A DNA stretch of 64,000 bases from DATKMP01 sp963790045 (GTDB lineage Bacteria > Bacteroidota > Ignavibacteria > UBA10030). The translations under genes and the position numbers were made by a program. How positions within the stretch are numbered: position 1 is the stretch's first letter; each line of letters starts with the position of its first letter. The notes under the pieces were generated by a model. It saw only the letters and a program-made list of their open reading frames with translations. It did not search any database and had not been told where the DNA came from. Of this stretch, positions 48,535-56,103 are shown in pieces. The stretch spans positions 151,203 to 215,202 of the forward strand of contig CAWBMS010000009.1 of the NCBI GenBank assembly GCA_963790045.1. Direction: 5' to 3'.

Positions 48535-48854
48535 AGTATAACCCTTATTTATTATAGTGAATACATTGTGAACTATTGACCCTAAAGCATAAATCAAAAT
48601 TACAGAAATATTTGTTCAAAGCAAATATAATAATCGTTATCGGAACGCAGTGATGGCTGTTGCAGGATTGCTGATGAATGTATGCGAATTGATTCGGAAT
48701 TCGAGGTTTTTCAGAGGTATTGATTTCCACTTCAAACATTGCTTATTTACTATGAGAAAAATGCTTCGCGGAACTACCACGAACGGTGTTTCGTTGAAAA
48801 TGGTGAGTGAATCGAATTTTCGATGAACAGCATCCAATAATAAAGGAGAAAAAA
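48535..48854. other. 320-base intergenic stretch before the copper genes
   Basis: Two divergent genes leave from this stretch, so it must hold promoters for the Yip1 gene and the copZ-copA operon. I find no convincing operator, terminator or short gene. An open minus-strand frame here (48637-48837) has no family-like pattern and is probably chance. Confidence 0.4.
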
Positions 48855-49064
48855 ATGAAAGTACATGAATTATCGATTGAAGGAATGAGCTGCGGGCATT
48901 GTGTGATGCATGTGAAAAAAGCGTTGAGCACGGTCGATGGCGTGGAAGTAGAGAACGTGGAGATCGGTAAAGCGCGCGTCTGGTTCGATCAAGAAAAAGT
49001 ATCGCAGAAAATGCTTGCCGATGCGATCGATGAAGCAGGATATAAACTTGTCGCTGTGCAATGA
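48855..49064 (+). CDS. copZ: CopZ-like copper chaperone (HMA domain)
   Basis: Single heavy-metal-associated domain of 69 residues. MKVHELSIEGMSCGHCVMHV carries the CxxC metal site (C13 and C16), followed by the usual ferredoxin-like beta-alpha-beta strands and AIDEAGYKLV. AAAGGAG precedes the ATG. Its last four bases overlap the start of the P-type ATPase gene (ATGA), so the chaperone and the pump are made together and the chaperone probably hands Cu(I) to the ATPase. Confidence 0.92.
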   Translation: MKVHELSIEGMSCGHCVMHVKKALSTVDGVEVENVEIGKARVWFDQEKVSQKMLADAIDEAGYKLVAVQ

Positions 49065-51325
49065 GCGAAGTTGGCGTTTATATTGAAACGCTCACGTTGC
49101 CGGTGGAAGGCATGACGTGTGCAAGCTGCGTTGCGCGCGTGGAAAAGACGCTGAAGAAAATCGATGGCGTTGAAGTTGCCAATGTCAATCTTGCAACGGA
49201 AGCAGTAATGCTTTCGTACGATCCGGCAAAAACAGAATTGCTAAAACTTGCCGAAGCAGTGGAAAACGCAGGATATAAACTTGTGCTTCCGGCAGCGAAG
49301 AAAATTTCCGAAGGCAGAGATGGAACAAAGGACACTTCGGAAGATTCACTCAAATCCCGACAGGAAAAATCTTACCGACAACTTAAGCGCGAGTTCATCT
49401 TCGCTCTGACGCTTGCCGTGCCGGTGATGATCTTGAATATGATCAGTATGACAGCGTGGTTTGTGTCTGCTATTCCGTTGACGATGGATGAGGTGAATAA
49501 AATTTTGCTGCTTCTTACAACACCGATCATATTTATTTCCGGCAAACGTTTTTACAAAGCGGCATGGCAGCAGGCAAAACATTTCGCAGCGGATATGAAC
49601 ACGCTGGTTGCAGTCGGTACCGGCACGGCATATTTGTATAGCACCATGCTTGTCATGTTCCCGCAGGTATTTCCAGCGTCGGTAAATGTGACGCAGGTGT
49701 ATTTCGATTCCGCCGCAGTCATCATCACGTTAATATTGATGGGAAAGATGCTGGAAGCAAAAGCAAAGCATAAATCTTCCGAAGCCATTCAATCGTTGAT
49801 GGCGTTGCAGCCGGATACCGCACACGTTATTCGCAACAACAACGAATTTAATCTGCCGATTGAACAAGTGGCCGTGAAAGACATCGTCATTGTTCGCCCC
49901 GGCGAACGAATTGCCGTTGACGGCATTGTCACCAAAGGTGCGTCGTCCGTCGATGAATCAATGATCACCGGAGAAAGTCTGCCGGTCGAAAAACATGCGG
50001 GCGATAAAGTTGTCGGTGGTACAATCAACACAACCGGAAGTTTGGAATTTCGCGCTACCGCGATTGGTGCAGATACGGTGATGGCGCACATTATTCAATT
50101 AGTAGAAGATGCGCAGGGATCGAAAGCGCCCATTCAACATCTTGCAGATAAAATTGCATCGATTTTCGTACCGGTCGTAATAAGTATTGCATTTGTTTCG
50201 TTCGCGGCATGGTTGATTGTTGGAATCGGTTTTGCACCGGCGATGATCAACGCTATAGCTGTGCTGGTAATTGCATGTCCCTGTGCGCTTGGGCTTGCAA
50301 CACCGACGGCAATTATGGTCGGCACCGGCAAAGGTGCATCGCTTGGCGTGCTGATTAAGAATGCAGAAAGTTTAGAACGTGCACACCGCATTCAAACGGT
50401 AGTATTGGATAAAACCGGAACCATCACGCGCGGCAAACCATCGGTGACGGATATTGTTCCGTTGAACGATGTTGATGAAGCAACACTGTTACGATATGCC
50501 GCATCGCTGGAACATTATTCCGAACATCCGCTTGCGATGGCGATTGTTGCAGAAGCGGAAAAACATTTTATTGGTCTTGCCGAAGTCGAATCATTTCAAT
50601 CGCATACAGGGTTCGGCGTCATCGGAACCATCAATAACCAATCGATGCTTGTCGGCGGCAAAGCGATGATGGACGAACAAGGAATCGATACCGCGAGTGC
50701 TGAAGTGTTTGTTGTGATGATTACCGGCGAAGGCAAAACGCCGGTGTATTGCGCCATAGAAAAAGAGCTGATCGGCGTGCTCGCTATTGCGGATACAGTT
50801 CTGCCGGAATCCAAAACAGCAATTGCAAAACTTAAACAACTTGGTCTTGAAGTTGTGATGTTGACAGGAGATAACGAACGCACAGCACATGCTATTGCGG
50901 ATCAAGTTGGCATAAATCGAGTTATGGCGCAAGTGCTGCCGGATGCAAAAGCTGCAACGGTAAAAGAACTTCAAGCGGAAGGAAAAATCGTAGCGATGGT
51001 CGGCGACGGTATCAACGATGCACCTGCGCTGGCGCAGGCAGATGTAAGCATTGCGATGAGTTCCGGTACGGACATAGCGATGGAAACTGCGGATATAACG
51101 CTAATGAAATCCGATTTGCACGATGTGGTGCAGGCGATACAGTTATCCCACCGTACGATGCGCACCATCAAACAAAATTTATTCTGGGCGTTCGCGTATA
51201 ATGTCATCGGCATTCCGCTTGCCGCATTCGGGCTTCTCAATCCGATGATTGCTGCCGCCGCGATGGCGTTCAGTTCGGTGAGCGTGGTAAGTAATTCGTT
51301 ACGATTACGTGCCGCGAAAATTTAG
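49061..51325 (+). CDS. copA: Copper-translocating P1B-type ATPase
   Basis: ATP-driven Cu(I) exporter of the inner membrane, 754 residues. It has one N-terminal HMA domain (GMTCASCVARVEK, C20 and C23), eight transmembrane helices, and the actuator loop (VDESMITGESLPVEK). The ion-conducting CPC lies in VIACPCALGLATPTA (C406, C408). The phosphorylation site is DKTGT (D450), with the P1B HP motif in EHYSEHPLAMAI and the hinge MVGDGINDAPALAQADVSIA. Length and order are normal. Cu specificity follows from the CPC motif and the copZ partner; it could also export Ag(I). Confidence 0.96.
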   Translation: MSEVGVYIETLTLPVEGMTCASCVARVEKTLKKIDGVEVANVNLATEAVMLSYDPAKTELLKLAEAVENAGYKLVLPAAKKISEGRDGTKDTSEDSLKSRQEKSYRQLKREFIFALTLAVPVMILNMISMTAWFVSAIPLTMDEVNKILLLLTTPIIFISGKRFYKAAWQQAKHFAADMNTLVAVGTGTAYLYSTMLVMFPQVFPASVNVTQVYFDSAAVIITLILMGKMLEAKAKHKSSEAIQSLMALQPDTAHVIRNNNEFNLPIEQVAVKDIVIVRPGERIAVDGIVTKGASSVDESMITGESLPVEKHAGDKVVGGTINTTGSLEFRATAIGADTVMAHIIQLVEDAQGSKAPIQHLADKIASIFVPVVISIAFVSFAAWLIVGIGFAPAMINAIAVLVIACPCALGLATPTAIMVGTGKGASLGVLIKNAESLERAHRIQTVVLDKTGTITRGKPSVTDIVPLNDVDEATLLRYAASLEHYSEHPLAMAIVAEAEKHFIGLAEVESFQSHTGFGVIGTINNQSMLVGGKAMMDEQGIDTASAEVFVVMITGEGKTPVYCAIEKELIGVLAIADTVLPESKTAIAKLKQLGLEVVMLTGDNERTAHAIADQVGINRVMAQVLPDAKAATVKELQAEGKIVAMVGDGINDAPALAQADVSIAMSSGTDIAMETADITLMKSDLHDVVQAIQLSHRTMRTIKQNLFWAFAYNVIGIPLAAFGLLNPMIAAAAMAFSSVSVVSNSLRLRAAKI

Positions 51326-51346
51326 CGGCACATTATTTTCTCTTCT

Positions 51347-51472
51347 AGAAGCTATCTCAAAAGCGAATTGTCACTCCCGAATGCTTTTATCGGGAGTCCA
51401 GAATTCTGGATGCCCGCTTAAAATCCGCGGGCATGACACGAACATTTTTGTTCCTGACCATTTTTAATTGAA
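51347..51472. repeat. MITE-like compound palindrome, left copy
   Basis: Two hairpins (ACTCCCG/CGGGAGT and ATGCCCGC/GCGGGCAT) flank the palindrome CCAGAATTCTGG within a 68-base core at 51370-51437, preceded by AGAAGCTATCTCAAAA. The core recurs nearly base for base, inverted, at 52310-52377. The copy abuts the 3' end of the nitroreductase gene. Confidence 0.75.
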
Positions 51473-51474
51473 AT

Positions 51475-52149
51475 TTATTGCGAATAGCCGACCGATTGTA
51501 CCAGCACGACGCGCTGCTCCGGACGCAACTGCAATTCTTTCGTTATGGCGGCACCGTCAAAACTAGCACGCACAACGGAGGCAAGCCCCTGCGAGGCACA
51601 ATAAAGATACACATTCTGAATCATGAATCCCGCTGCCGCAGATGAGTATTGAATTTTTTGAATGTCGCCGGCTCCGCCTAATTTTTTTTCATCGGCGACG
51701 AATACCAAAACGAGTGGCGCATTCGCCAAACCGGGCTGAGTTCTCGGCGGTGCGGCGTTGTCTTTTTTCTCCGGCTGTTTCGGATTAGCGATGAACCGCA
51801 AGTCTTTGCCGACAATAGGTTCTAACGTGTGAGATTTTGGATTATAGAAAAATGTTCCATCTGCAAGGAACGCATACACATCCACTTCTTGCCGGTTCAT
51901 TGCCGATGGCGTGGTGCGTTTGCCGCTTTCGGGGCGGTTGATGCCGGCCGCAGCCCACAACAGATTAGATAGTTCTTGTAACGGCAGCGGCTTGCTGTCG
52001 AAATTGCGGTTGGATTGCCGCAACAGCATTGCCTGCATCACAGGTTTGCCAATATCTGTTTGTGGTGGCAGAAGTTTAATCGGTTTGACTTCCTGCGCCT
52101 GTGCACATGCAATGAAAAATAAAAATAGCACGAAACATATTTTTTTCAT
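51475..52149 (-). CDS. Exported SagB/ThcOx-type nitroreductase-like protein
   Basis: 224 residues with a signal peptide (ICFVLFLFFIACAQAQ) and a nitroreductase/FMN-oxidase fold of the SagB-ThcOx type: MLLRQSNRNFDSKPLPLQEL, LLWAAAGINRPESGKRT and SAMNRQEVDVYAF at the FMN site, and SSAAAGFMIQNVYLYCASQG near the end. Family members oxidise azolines or act as flavin reductases; an exported form is less usual. The gene is enclosed by two inverted MITE copies, its stop touching the left one. Its substrate is not apparent. Confidence 0.82.
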   Translation of the reverse strand: MKKICFVLFLFFIACAQAQEVKPIKLLPPQTDIGKPVMQAMLLRQSNRNFDSKPLPLQELSNLLWAAAGINRPESGKRTTPSAMNRQEVDVYAFLADGTFFYNPKSHTLEPIVGKDLRFIANPKQPEKKDNAAPPRTQPGLANAPLVLVFVADEKKLGGAGDIQKIQYSSAAAGFMIQNVYLYCASQGLASVVRASFDGAAITKELQLRPEQRVVLVQSVGYSQ

Positions 52150-52269
52150 CTTACATTCTCCATAAAATTCTTTGGTAATGTATTTTATATTGCCATGAGA
52201 ATCAAGCGTGAAAGAAGCGCATCTGGATGCGTATTCTCAAGGAACAATGAAAAAGACAGGGAAATTATT

Positions 52270-52400
52270 AAAAGCTATCTCAAAAATGGTCAACCATAGA
52301 AATCGTACTGTCATGCCCGCGGATTTTAAGCGGGCATCCAGAGTTCTGGACTCCCGATAAAAACATTCGGGAGTGACATGGTATTTTTGAGACCACTTCT
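52270..52400. repeat. MITE-like compound palindrome, right copy
   Basis: A 131-base element with terminal inverted sequences (AAAAGCTATCTCAAAAA on the left, TTTTTGAGACCACTTCT on the right) enclosing the same 68-base two-hairpin core as the copy at 51347, in opposite orientation. It shows the size and terminal repeats of a non-autonomous element. Confidence 0.75.
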
Positions 52401-52767
52401 AAATATTTCCGCGCTTCGGTAATTTATTTTCGTCCTAATCTTGACAATAATTTAAAATTGATTAAATTACCGATAAGCTTTTACAGCAAAGCATACATTC
52501 AAGCCGATACCATATTTTAAGAAGCGAATTTTTTTGTATCTCCTGCTTTGAAGCAGAAGAAAAGCATTGAGGGATGTATAATGATACAACAAAAGATGAG
52601 TTATTGTTTCCGTGGTTGCAATTTAATCCTCCATGCAATGTATTTCCTAATTCTGTATCGCTTAAGATACAGGAAATCATCATGCTTCAACTCAAAACAA
52701 GTTCAATTGTATTTCTGTTGATGACCATGCGGCTCTCATAATATTAGAAATTCATTGGAGGATACTT
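52401..52767. other. 370-base AT-rich intergenic stretch
   Basis: No gene is supported. A weak hairpin (TGTATC/GATACA, about 52656-52675) lies in its last third, and a GGAG ribosome site ends it before the next gene. Nothing else recognisable. Confidence 0.35.
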
Positions 52768-53481
52768 ATGAAATCAACATTGTTGTTCCTGAGTATGGTT
52801 CTATCGACAAGTATTGCATCAGCACAATACGAAGTGTATGGCAGCGGTATTGCGGGCGATACAGTAAAACTCTGGGATGTGAATATTACCAGCGATTGTG
52901 GTTCTGCGTATATCGCTTCGGTAACCTGCTCCCATGATTCTCTTCTTGTGACCGAACAAGATACGTCTAAGCATCATGCAACATGCACATGTTATTACGA
53001 TGTGCAGGCATCCATCACAGGCCTGTCGGCCGGAACTTATACGGCGGTCATCTATCGTGTGTGGGCAAAGAAATATCAATATCCAAAAGACTCCACTCTT
53101 TGCATCGGTTCGTTCACCGTTTCGGTGACGAAAACAAGCGCTCTTACTGCGAATACACGTATTCACACATCTAATTGTCATCAAGATATTACCTCAGTCA
53201 ACGATTTATCGATTCCCAATACGTATGCGCTGCTGACCAATTATCCCAATCCCTTTAATCCCGCAACGCGGATAGAATATGTCCTTCCGCAAAGCGAACA
53301 TGTCCGGTTGGATGTATTTGATATGAGCGGACGTTTCATTACGACGCTTGTAGAGGGAAAAAAATCCGCAGGAAAATATTCTGTCCTGTTCAATGGAAAC
53401 AACTTAGCATCCGGGGTCTACATTTGCCGGATGAAAGCCGGCACGACCGTCTTATCCAATAAAATGATTTTGTTAAAATGA
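52768..53481 (+). CDS. Small secreted protein with type IX-like sorting tail
   Basis: 237 residues. A signal peptide (TLLFLSMVLSTSIASAQ) is followed by a Cys-rich beta domain of about 110 residues (SDCGSAYIASVTCSHDSLLV, HHATCTCYYDV) and a C-terminal sorting domain (NYPNPFNPATRIEYVLPQSE to NKMILLK) as in the 12.4 and 14.5 kb proteins. TTGGAGGAT precedes the ATG. The central domain is not recognised; repeated cysteines hint at disulphides. Probably exported and attached to the cell surface. Confidence 0.8.
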   Translation: MKSTLLFLSMVLSTSIASAQYEVYGSGIAGDTVKLWDVNITSDCGSAYIASVTCSHDSLLVTEQDTSKHHATCTCYYDVQASITGLSAGTYTAVIYRVWAKKYQYPKDSTLCIGSFTVSVTKTSALTANTRIHTSNCHQDITSVNDLSIPNTYALLTNYPNPFNPATRIEYVLPQSEHVRLDVFDMSGRFITTLVEGKKSAGKYSVLFNGNNLASGVYICRMKAGTTVLSNKMILLK

Positions 53482-53604
53482 GTTTTTTTCAGCAGCACAT
53501 TTTCTAACGATGACGATAAAAGATCTACATAGTTCGTGGTTTTTCTTTTATAATTCATCCCTTGATGAGCAAAGGGATTCATTCATCAAATAGAGGAGGT
53601 ACGT

Positions 53605-54324
53605 ATGAGTACTGTAACGACGTATGGGCTGGAACAAGAAAATCGTGTTACCGGCGGGCTGTGCACAACATATCTGGAGCGCTTGAAGAAGCGGAATATT
53701 ACCGCCGAGAAGCTTACAAGCGGCAATGGGTTGGTGGAGGTGATGCTCCAAAAAGATGGTGCCGCCACCAATGCTGAAACCGCGAAAGAAGAACTCACCA
53801 AGCAAGAAGGTACGTTTCGCGATCACCTTGGTATTTTATTGCAAAGTGTGCTGAATGCCGTCAAGAAAAAATTCGGAAGAAGCTCGATTGAGGGAAAGGA
53901 TTTTCATGAAGGCGAAAACATGAAAAGCACTACCCCAAAAGCATTAAAGTGGGCAAAAGATACAACCGAAATATTCCCTAAATATCAAAACGATCTTGCC
54001 GATCAGGGAATTGTGCCGGCAGATATGGATGCCATCACTGCTGCCGCTGCTGCGCTTAGTGCTATGGATACGCAGCAGGAAACAGCGAAACAATCCGCTA
54101 TCGATGCCACTGCCGCTTCCAATGCGGCAACCGATGCGGTGGTTGCATATTTGGATTCCATCCAGAGTGCTGCGGGTATGGAGTTCGCCAACGAACCGGC
54201 AATTTTATCCGCGTTTGAAAAAGCAAAGCAGTTGCGTTATACACCCGATCCGCGAAAGCCGAAAGGCGGCACCACACCGCCCGCAACCGGCGGCAATGCG
54301 CCTTCACCGGATACAAAAAAATAA
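53605..54324 (+). CDS. Conserved-looking helical protein of unknown function
   Basis: 239 residues, cytoplasmic by lack of a signal. It is almost all helix, rich in Ala, Lys, Thr and Gln (YGLEQENRVTGGLCTTYLER, AAAALSAMDTQQETAKQSAI), with a C-terminal Pro/Gly-rich tail (GGTTPPATGGNAPSPDTKK). AGGAGG precedes the ATG. No family recognised. It ends directly at the first of a series of palindromic repeats. Confidence 0.65.
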   Translation: MSTVTTYGLEQENRVTGGLCTTYLERLKKRNITAEKLTSGNGLVEVMLQKDGAATNAETAKEELTKQEGTFRDHLGILLQSVLNAVKKKFGRSSIEGKDFHEGENMKSTTPKALKWAKDTTEIFPKYQNDLADQGIVPADMDAITAAAAALSAMDTQQETAKQSAIDATAASNAATDAVVAYLDSIQSAAGMEFANEPAILSAFEKAKQLRYTPDPRKPKGGTTPPATGGNAPSPDTKK

Positions 54325-54393
54325 CCGACCACCCTTTCATCCCCTCCTCACACGAGGAGGGGAAATGCCGGAGGTATTGGGGTGGTGGGTAAA
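54325..54393. repeat. Palindromic repeat family, copy A
   Basis: Pattern CCGACCACCC, then CCCCTCCTC-N4-GAGGAGGGG hairpin, then AAATGCCGGAGGTATTGGGG and TGGTGGG. The outer CACCC/GGGTG-type ends are complementary, giving a nested hairpin. Three more copies occur in the next 2.8 kb. Confidence 0.8.
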
Positions 54394-54407
54394 GCAGCGA
54401 AAAGAAA

Positions 54408-54553
54408 ATGGAATCAAATATAACCAATCCATCGATAAAAGAAATATTCAATAAAATCAATGATGAGGTAGTGTTGAAACTTTATTGATGTATTTGCAAA
54501 AGGGCGTTGATGCATTTAAAGAAGAGCAAGAACGAGAATTAAATAATTTATGA
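54408..54553 (+). other. Possible small broken gene between repeats
   Basis: Two tiny frames abut by TGATG: one reads MESNITNPSIKEIFNKINDE plus VVLKLY (54408-54488), the next MYLQKGVDAFKEEQERELNN (54488-54553). A one-base correction would give a single helical protein of about 48 residues. Too short to assign; it may be a relic. Confidence 0.25.
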
Positions 54554-54623
54554 CATCTACATTTTCGTGGTTTGGACAATCACCAAGAAAATTTATTAAT
54601 CAAAAACGTATAAACAAATTATT

Positions 54624-54692
54624 CGACCACCCTTTAATCCCCTCCTCAATTGAGGAGGGGAAACGCCGGAGGCGTTGGGGTGGTGGGCAAAG
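54624..54692. repeat. Palindromic repeat family, copy B
   Basis: CGACCACCC, CCCCTCCTC-AATT-GAGGAGGGG, AAACGCCGGAGGCGTTGGGG, TGGTGGG: as copy A with compensating changes (ACGCC/GGCGT in place of ATGCC/GGTAT), which argues for a selected secondary structure. It ends three bases before a truncated DUF559 reading frame. Confidence 0.8.
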
Positions 54693-54694
54693 CA

Positions 54695-54817
54695 ATGGCT
54701 GAGCACTATAATAAAGTTTCCATGAAACAGCGCCGAAAAGCATTGCGCCATTCTATGCCTAAAGCCAAAGTAACACTGTGGAAATTTTTTTCCGAAAACA
54801 GGTGCATGGAAAAATGT
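54695..54817 (+). pseudogene. Truncated DUF559 N-terminus
   Basis: From ATG 54695 the frame gives MKQRRKALRHSMPKAKVTLW and KFFSENRCMEK, parallel to QERRRYLRHNMPKAEVILWS of the next gene. It then runs into the palindrome at 54818 and loses homology. The frame stays open through the palindrome into the intact DUF559 gene, so a 200-residue fusion is possible. Most likely a duplicated N-terminal fragment split by the repeat. Confidence 0.6.
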
Positions 54818-54922
54818 CGAACCCCCTATGTCCCCCTTCTACGAAGGGGGAGTAAGAATGGGGAATTGATCAAGCCCATTTATCTCTCCCCTTCGGAAAA
54901 GGGGAGAGAAGAGGGGTTGGGA
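54818..54922. repeat. Double palindrome between two DUF559 copies
   Basis: Two hairpins: CCCCCTTC-TAC-GAAGGGGG (54832-54850) and CTCTCCCCTT-CGGA-AAAGGGGAGAG (54884-54909), bordered by AACCCCCTA and AGAGGGGTTGGG. Similar in style to the repeats around the 44 kb DUF559 pseudogene. Confidence 0.7.
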
Positions 54923-54928
54923 ATCGTG

Positions 54929-55309
54929 ATGACCAGAATATTTACAAAGAAGAATCTTCAAGAACGCCGCCGGTATTTACGGCATAACATGCCTAAAGCA
55001 GAAGTCATTCTCTGGTCGAAATTAAAAAGCCGGCAAATGCATGGCAAACGTTTTTTACGACAGTACAGCGTTGATCGATACATTGTAGATTTTTATTGTC
55101 CGCGATTAAAACTTGCCATCGAAGTCGATGGTGATTCGCATTATAAAAAAGATGCAGAAGAGTACGATGCAATCCGGCAGCAATATATCGAATCCTTCGG
55201 CATCCGATTTTTTCGCTGCACCAATACCGATGTGCTGACGAATATCGATGGAGTGTGCGAATATATTTTTTCTGAAATAGAAAAAATGATACAAAAGGAT
55301 ATGTCATGA
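54929..55309 (+). CDS. DUF559 (Vsr/PD-(D/E)xK-like) endonuclease-domain protein
   Basis: 126 residues, the usual size of the family. The N-terminal ERRRYLRHNMPKAEVILWSK is followed by RFLRQYSVDRYIVDFYCPRL and KLAIEVDGDSHY. D54, E65, D67 and H71 form the expected nuclease site of the very-short-patch-repair-like fold. FFRCTNTDVLTNIDGVCEYI is the final helix-strand. I start at ATG 54929 as the homology begins there. It lies between a double palindrome and repeat copy C, as do its relatives in this window. DNA-nicking activity is inferred from the fold only. Confidence 0.82.
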   Translation: MTRIFTKKNLQERRRYLRHNMPKAEVILWSKLKSRQMHGKRFLRQYSVDRYIVDFYCPRLKLAIEVDGDSHYKKDAEEYDAIRQQYIESFGIRFFRCTNTDVLTNIDGVCEYIFSEIEKMIQKDMS

Positions 55310-55330
55310 AAATAATTTATGAAGTATAAG

Positions 55331-55398
55331 CGACCACCCCTTAATCCTCTCCTCACACGAGGAGGGGAAATGCCGGAGGTATCGGTGTGGTGAGTAAA
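55331..55398. repeat. Palindromic repeat family, copy C
   Basis: CGACCACCCC, CTCTCCTC-ACAC-GAGGAGGGG, AAATGCCGGAGGTATCGG, TGTGGTGAG. It closes the DUF559 module 22 bases after its stop codon. Confidence 0.78.
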
Positions 55399-55442
55399 CG
55401 ACGAGAGAAAAAGAATAAAGAATAAAATTCTACCACTTTACC

Positions 55443-55785
55443 GCCACCGTTCGTTGAACAGTTGCGAGGTGCAACAATGAAAAACAAAATTGAACGATGA
55501 AGAAACGAGCATGAGAAAGACAACAGCGAAGCGCAGCTGTTTGAAACGAAATTAAACGACTCCGAAGCGAGATATTTTGGCATGCAGCGAAATGTAACCA
55601 CCCTAAAGCGAGAAAAAATGATGACGATGCGAGATTCCATGACCATACAGCGAGAAGGAAGGTCATGAAGCGAAAATTCATAACCCTGTTGCCAAATGTA
55701 TTCGCCATGAAACGGGGTTTTTCGCCCTGTAGCGAAATTTAAAGACCAAAAAGTGAGAAAAACCGAGAAAACAGCCAGAAAACGG
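55443..55785. repeat. Helically phased array: core AGCGARA every 20 or 21 bases, 17 units
   Basis: The four-base core GCGA or a near variant begins at 55443, 55464, 55484, 55505, 55526, 55546, 55567, 55587, 55608, 55629, 55650, 55670, 55691, 55712, 55732, 55753 and 55774. Intervals are 20 or 21 throughout, mean about 20.7. Nine units have exact GCGA; others differ by one or two bases. The core is usually preceded by A and followed by a purine and A (AGCGARA). A weaker preceding consensus is GACCATG. About 7-13 bases per unit vary freely. The mixed 20/21 step excludes a codon-based repeat. Function unknown; two turns of B-DNA per unit suggests a row of protein sites on one face. Confidence 0.75.
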
Positions 55786-55801
55786 GACATATGATTTAAG
55801 T

Positions 55802-55836
55802 AACCTTGTCAAAGTTCCAAACTTTGACAAGGTTTT
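55802..55836. repeat. Strong hairpin after the phased array
   Basis: AACCTTGTCAAAGTT and AACTTTGACAAGGTT form a perfect 15-base stem with a three-base loop followed by TT. It could terminate transcription of the array or be another dispersed palindrome. The 235 bases from here to 56071 show nothing else recognisable. Confidence 0.7.
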
Positions 55837-56071
55837 CCCGGCTATTGCGTTTCATAATTTGTTTCGGTAATATTCCTGCAAGAAAGTTTCACCAAAGAAG
55901 TCGTTGAGTAGATAAGCCGTTGAGTGGTGAAACGATAGGAAAAAGAAAATGCGACAGGCGGTTGTGAAAAAATTTCAAAGTTTTATAAAACATGTCTATA
56001 TATCATGCGTATATGTAATGAAATATGTCACAAAGTGATCGCTTTGCGAGACAATGTCTATCTAATAACTA

Positions 56072-56085
56072 GTTAGGTGGCATAT
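56072..56085 (+). repeat. Left arm of a 14-base inverted repeat around the HEPN-like gene (attC-core-like)
   Basis: GTTAGGTGGCATAT is the exact reverse complement of 56697-56710. Its first seven bases fit GTTRRRY, the R' core of integron attC sites, 25 bases before the gene start. Confidence 0.5.
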
Positions 56086-56103
56086 CAAATATTGTAGAAA
56101 CTT

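Noticed and set aside
48637..48837. 66-residue minus-strand open frame before copZ
   Set aside because: No ribosome site, no family pattern, and it occupies the region expected to hold divergent promoters.
52462..52683. 73-residue minus-strand open frame in the 52.4-52.77 kb gap
   Set aside because: No start signal or recognisable pattern; likely chance in AT-rich DNA.
55443..55785. Phased array as CRISPR or TIGR-type guide array
   Set aside because: Cores are only about 7 bases with 13-14-base intervals, unlike CRISPR repeats. The 20/21 step does not fit the shorter half-unit I recall for TIGR arrays, and no Cas or Nop-domain gene is in the window.
55353..55790. Minus-strand open frames across the phased array as genes
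   Set aside because: Two overlapping minus-strand frames are open, but the 20/21-base periodicity is not in codons and the translations resemble no family. They arise from the low stop density of the repeats.
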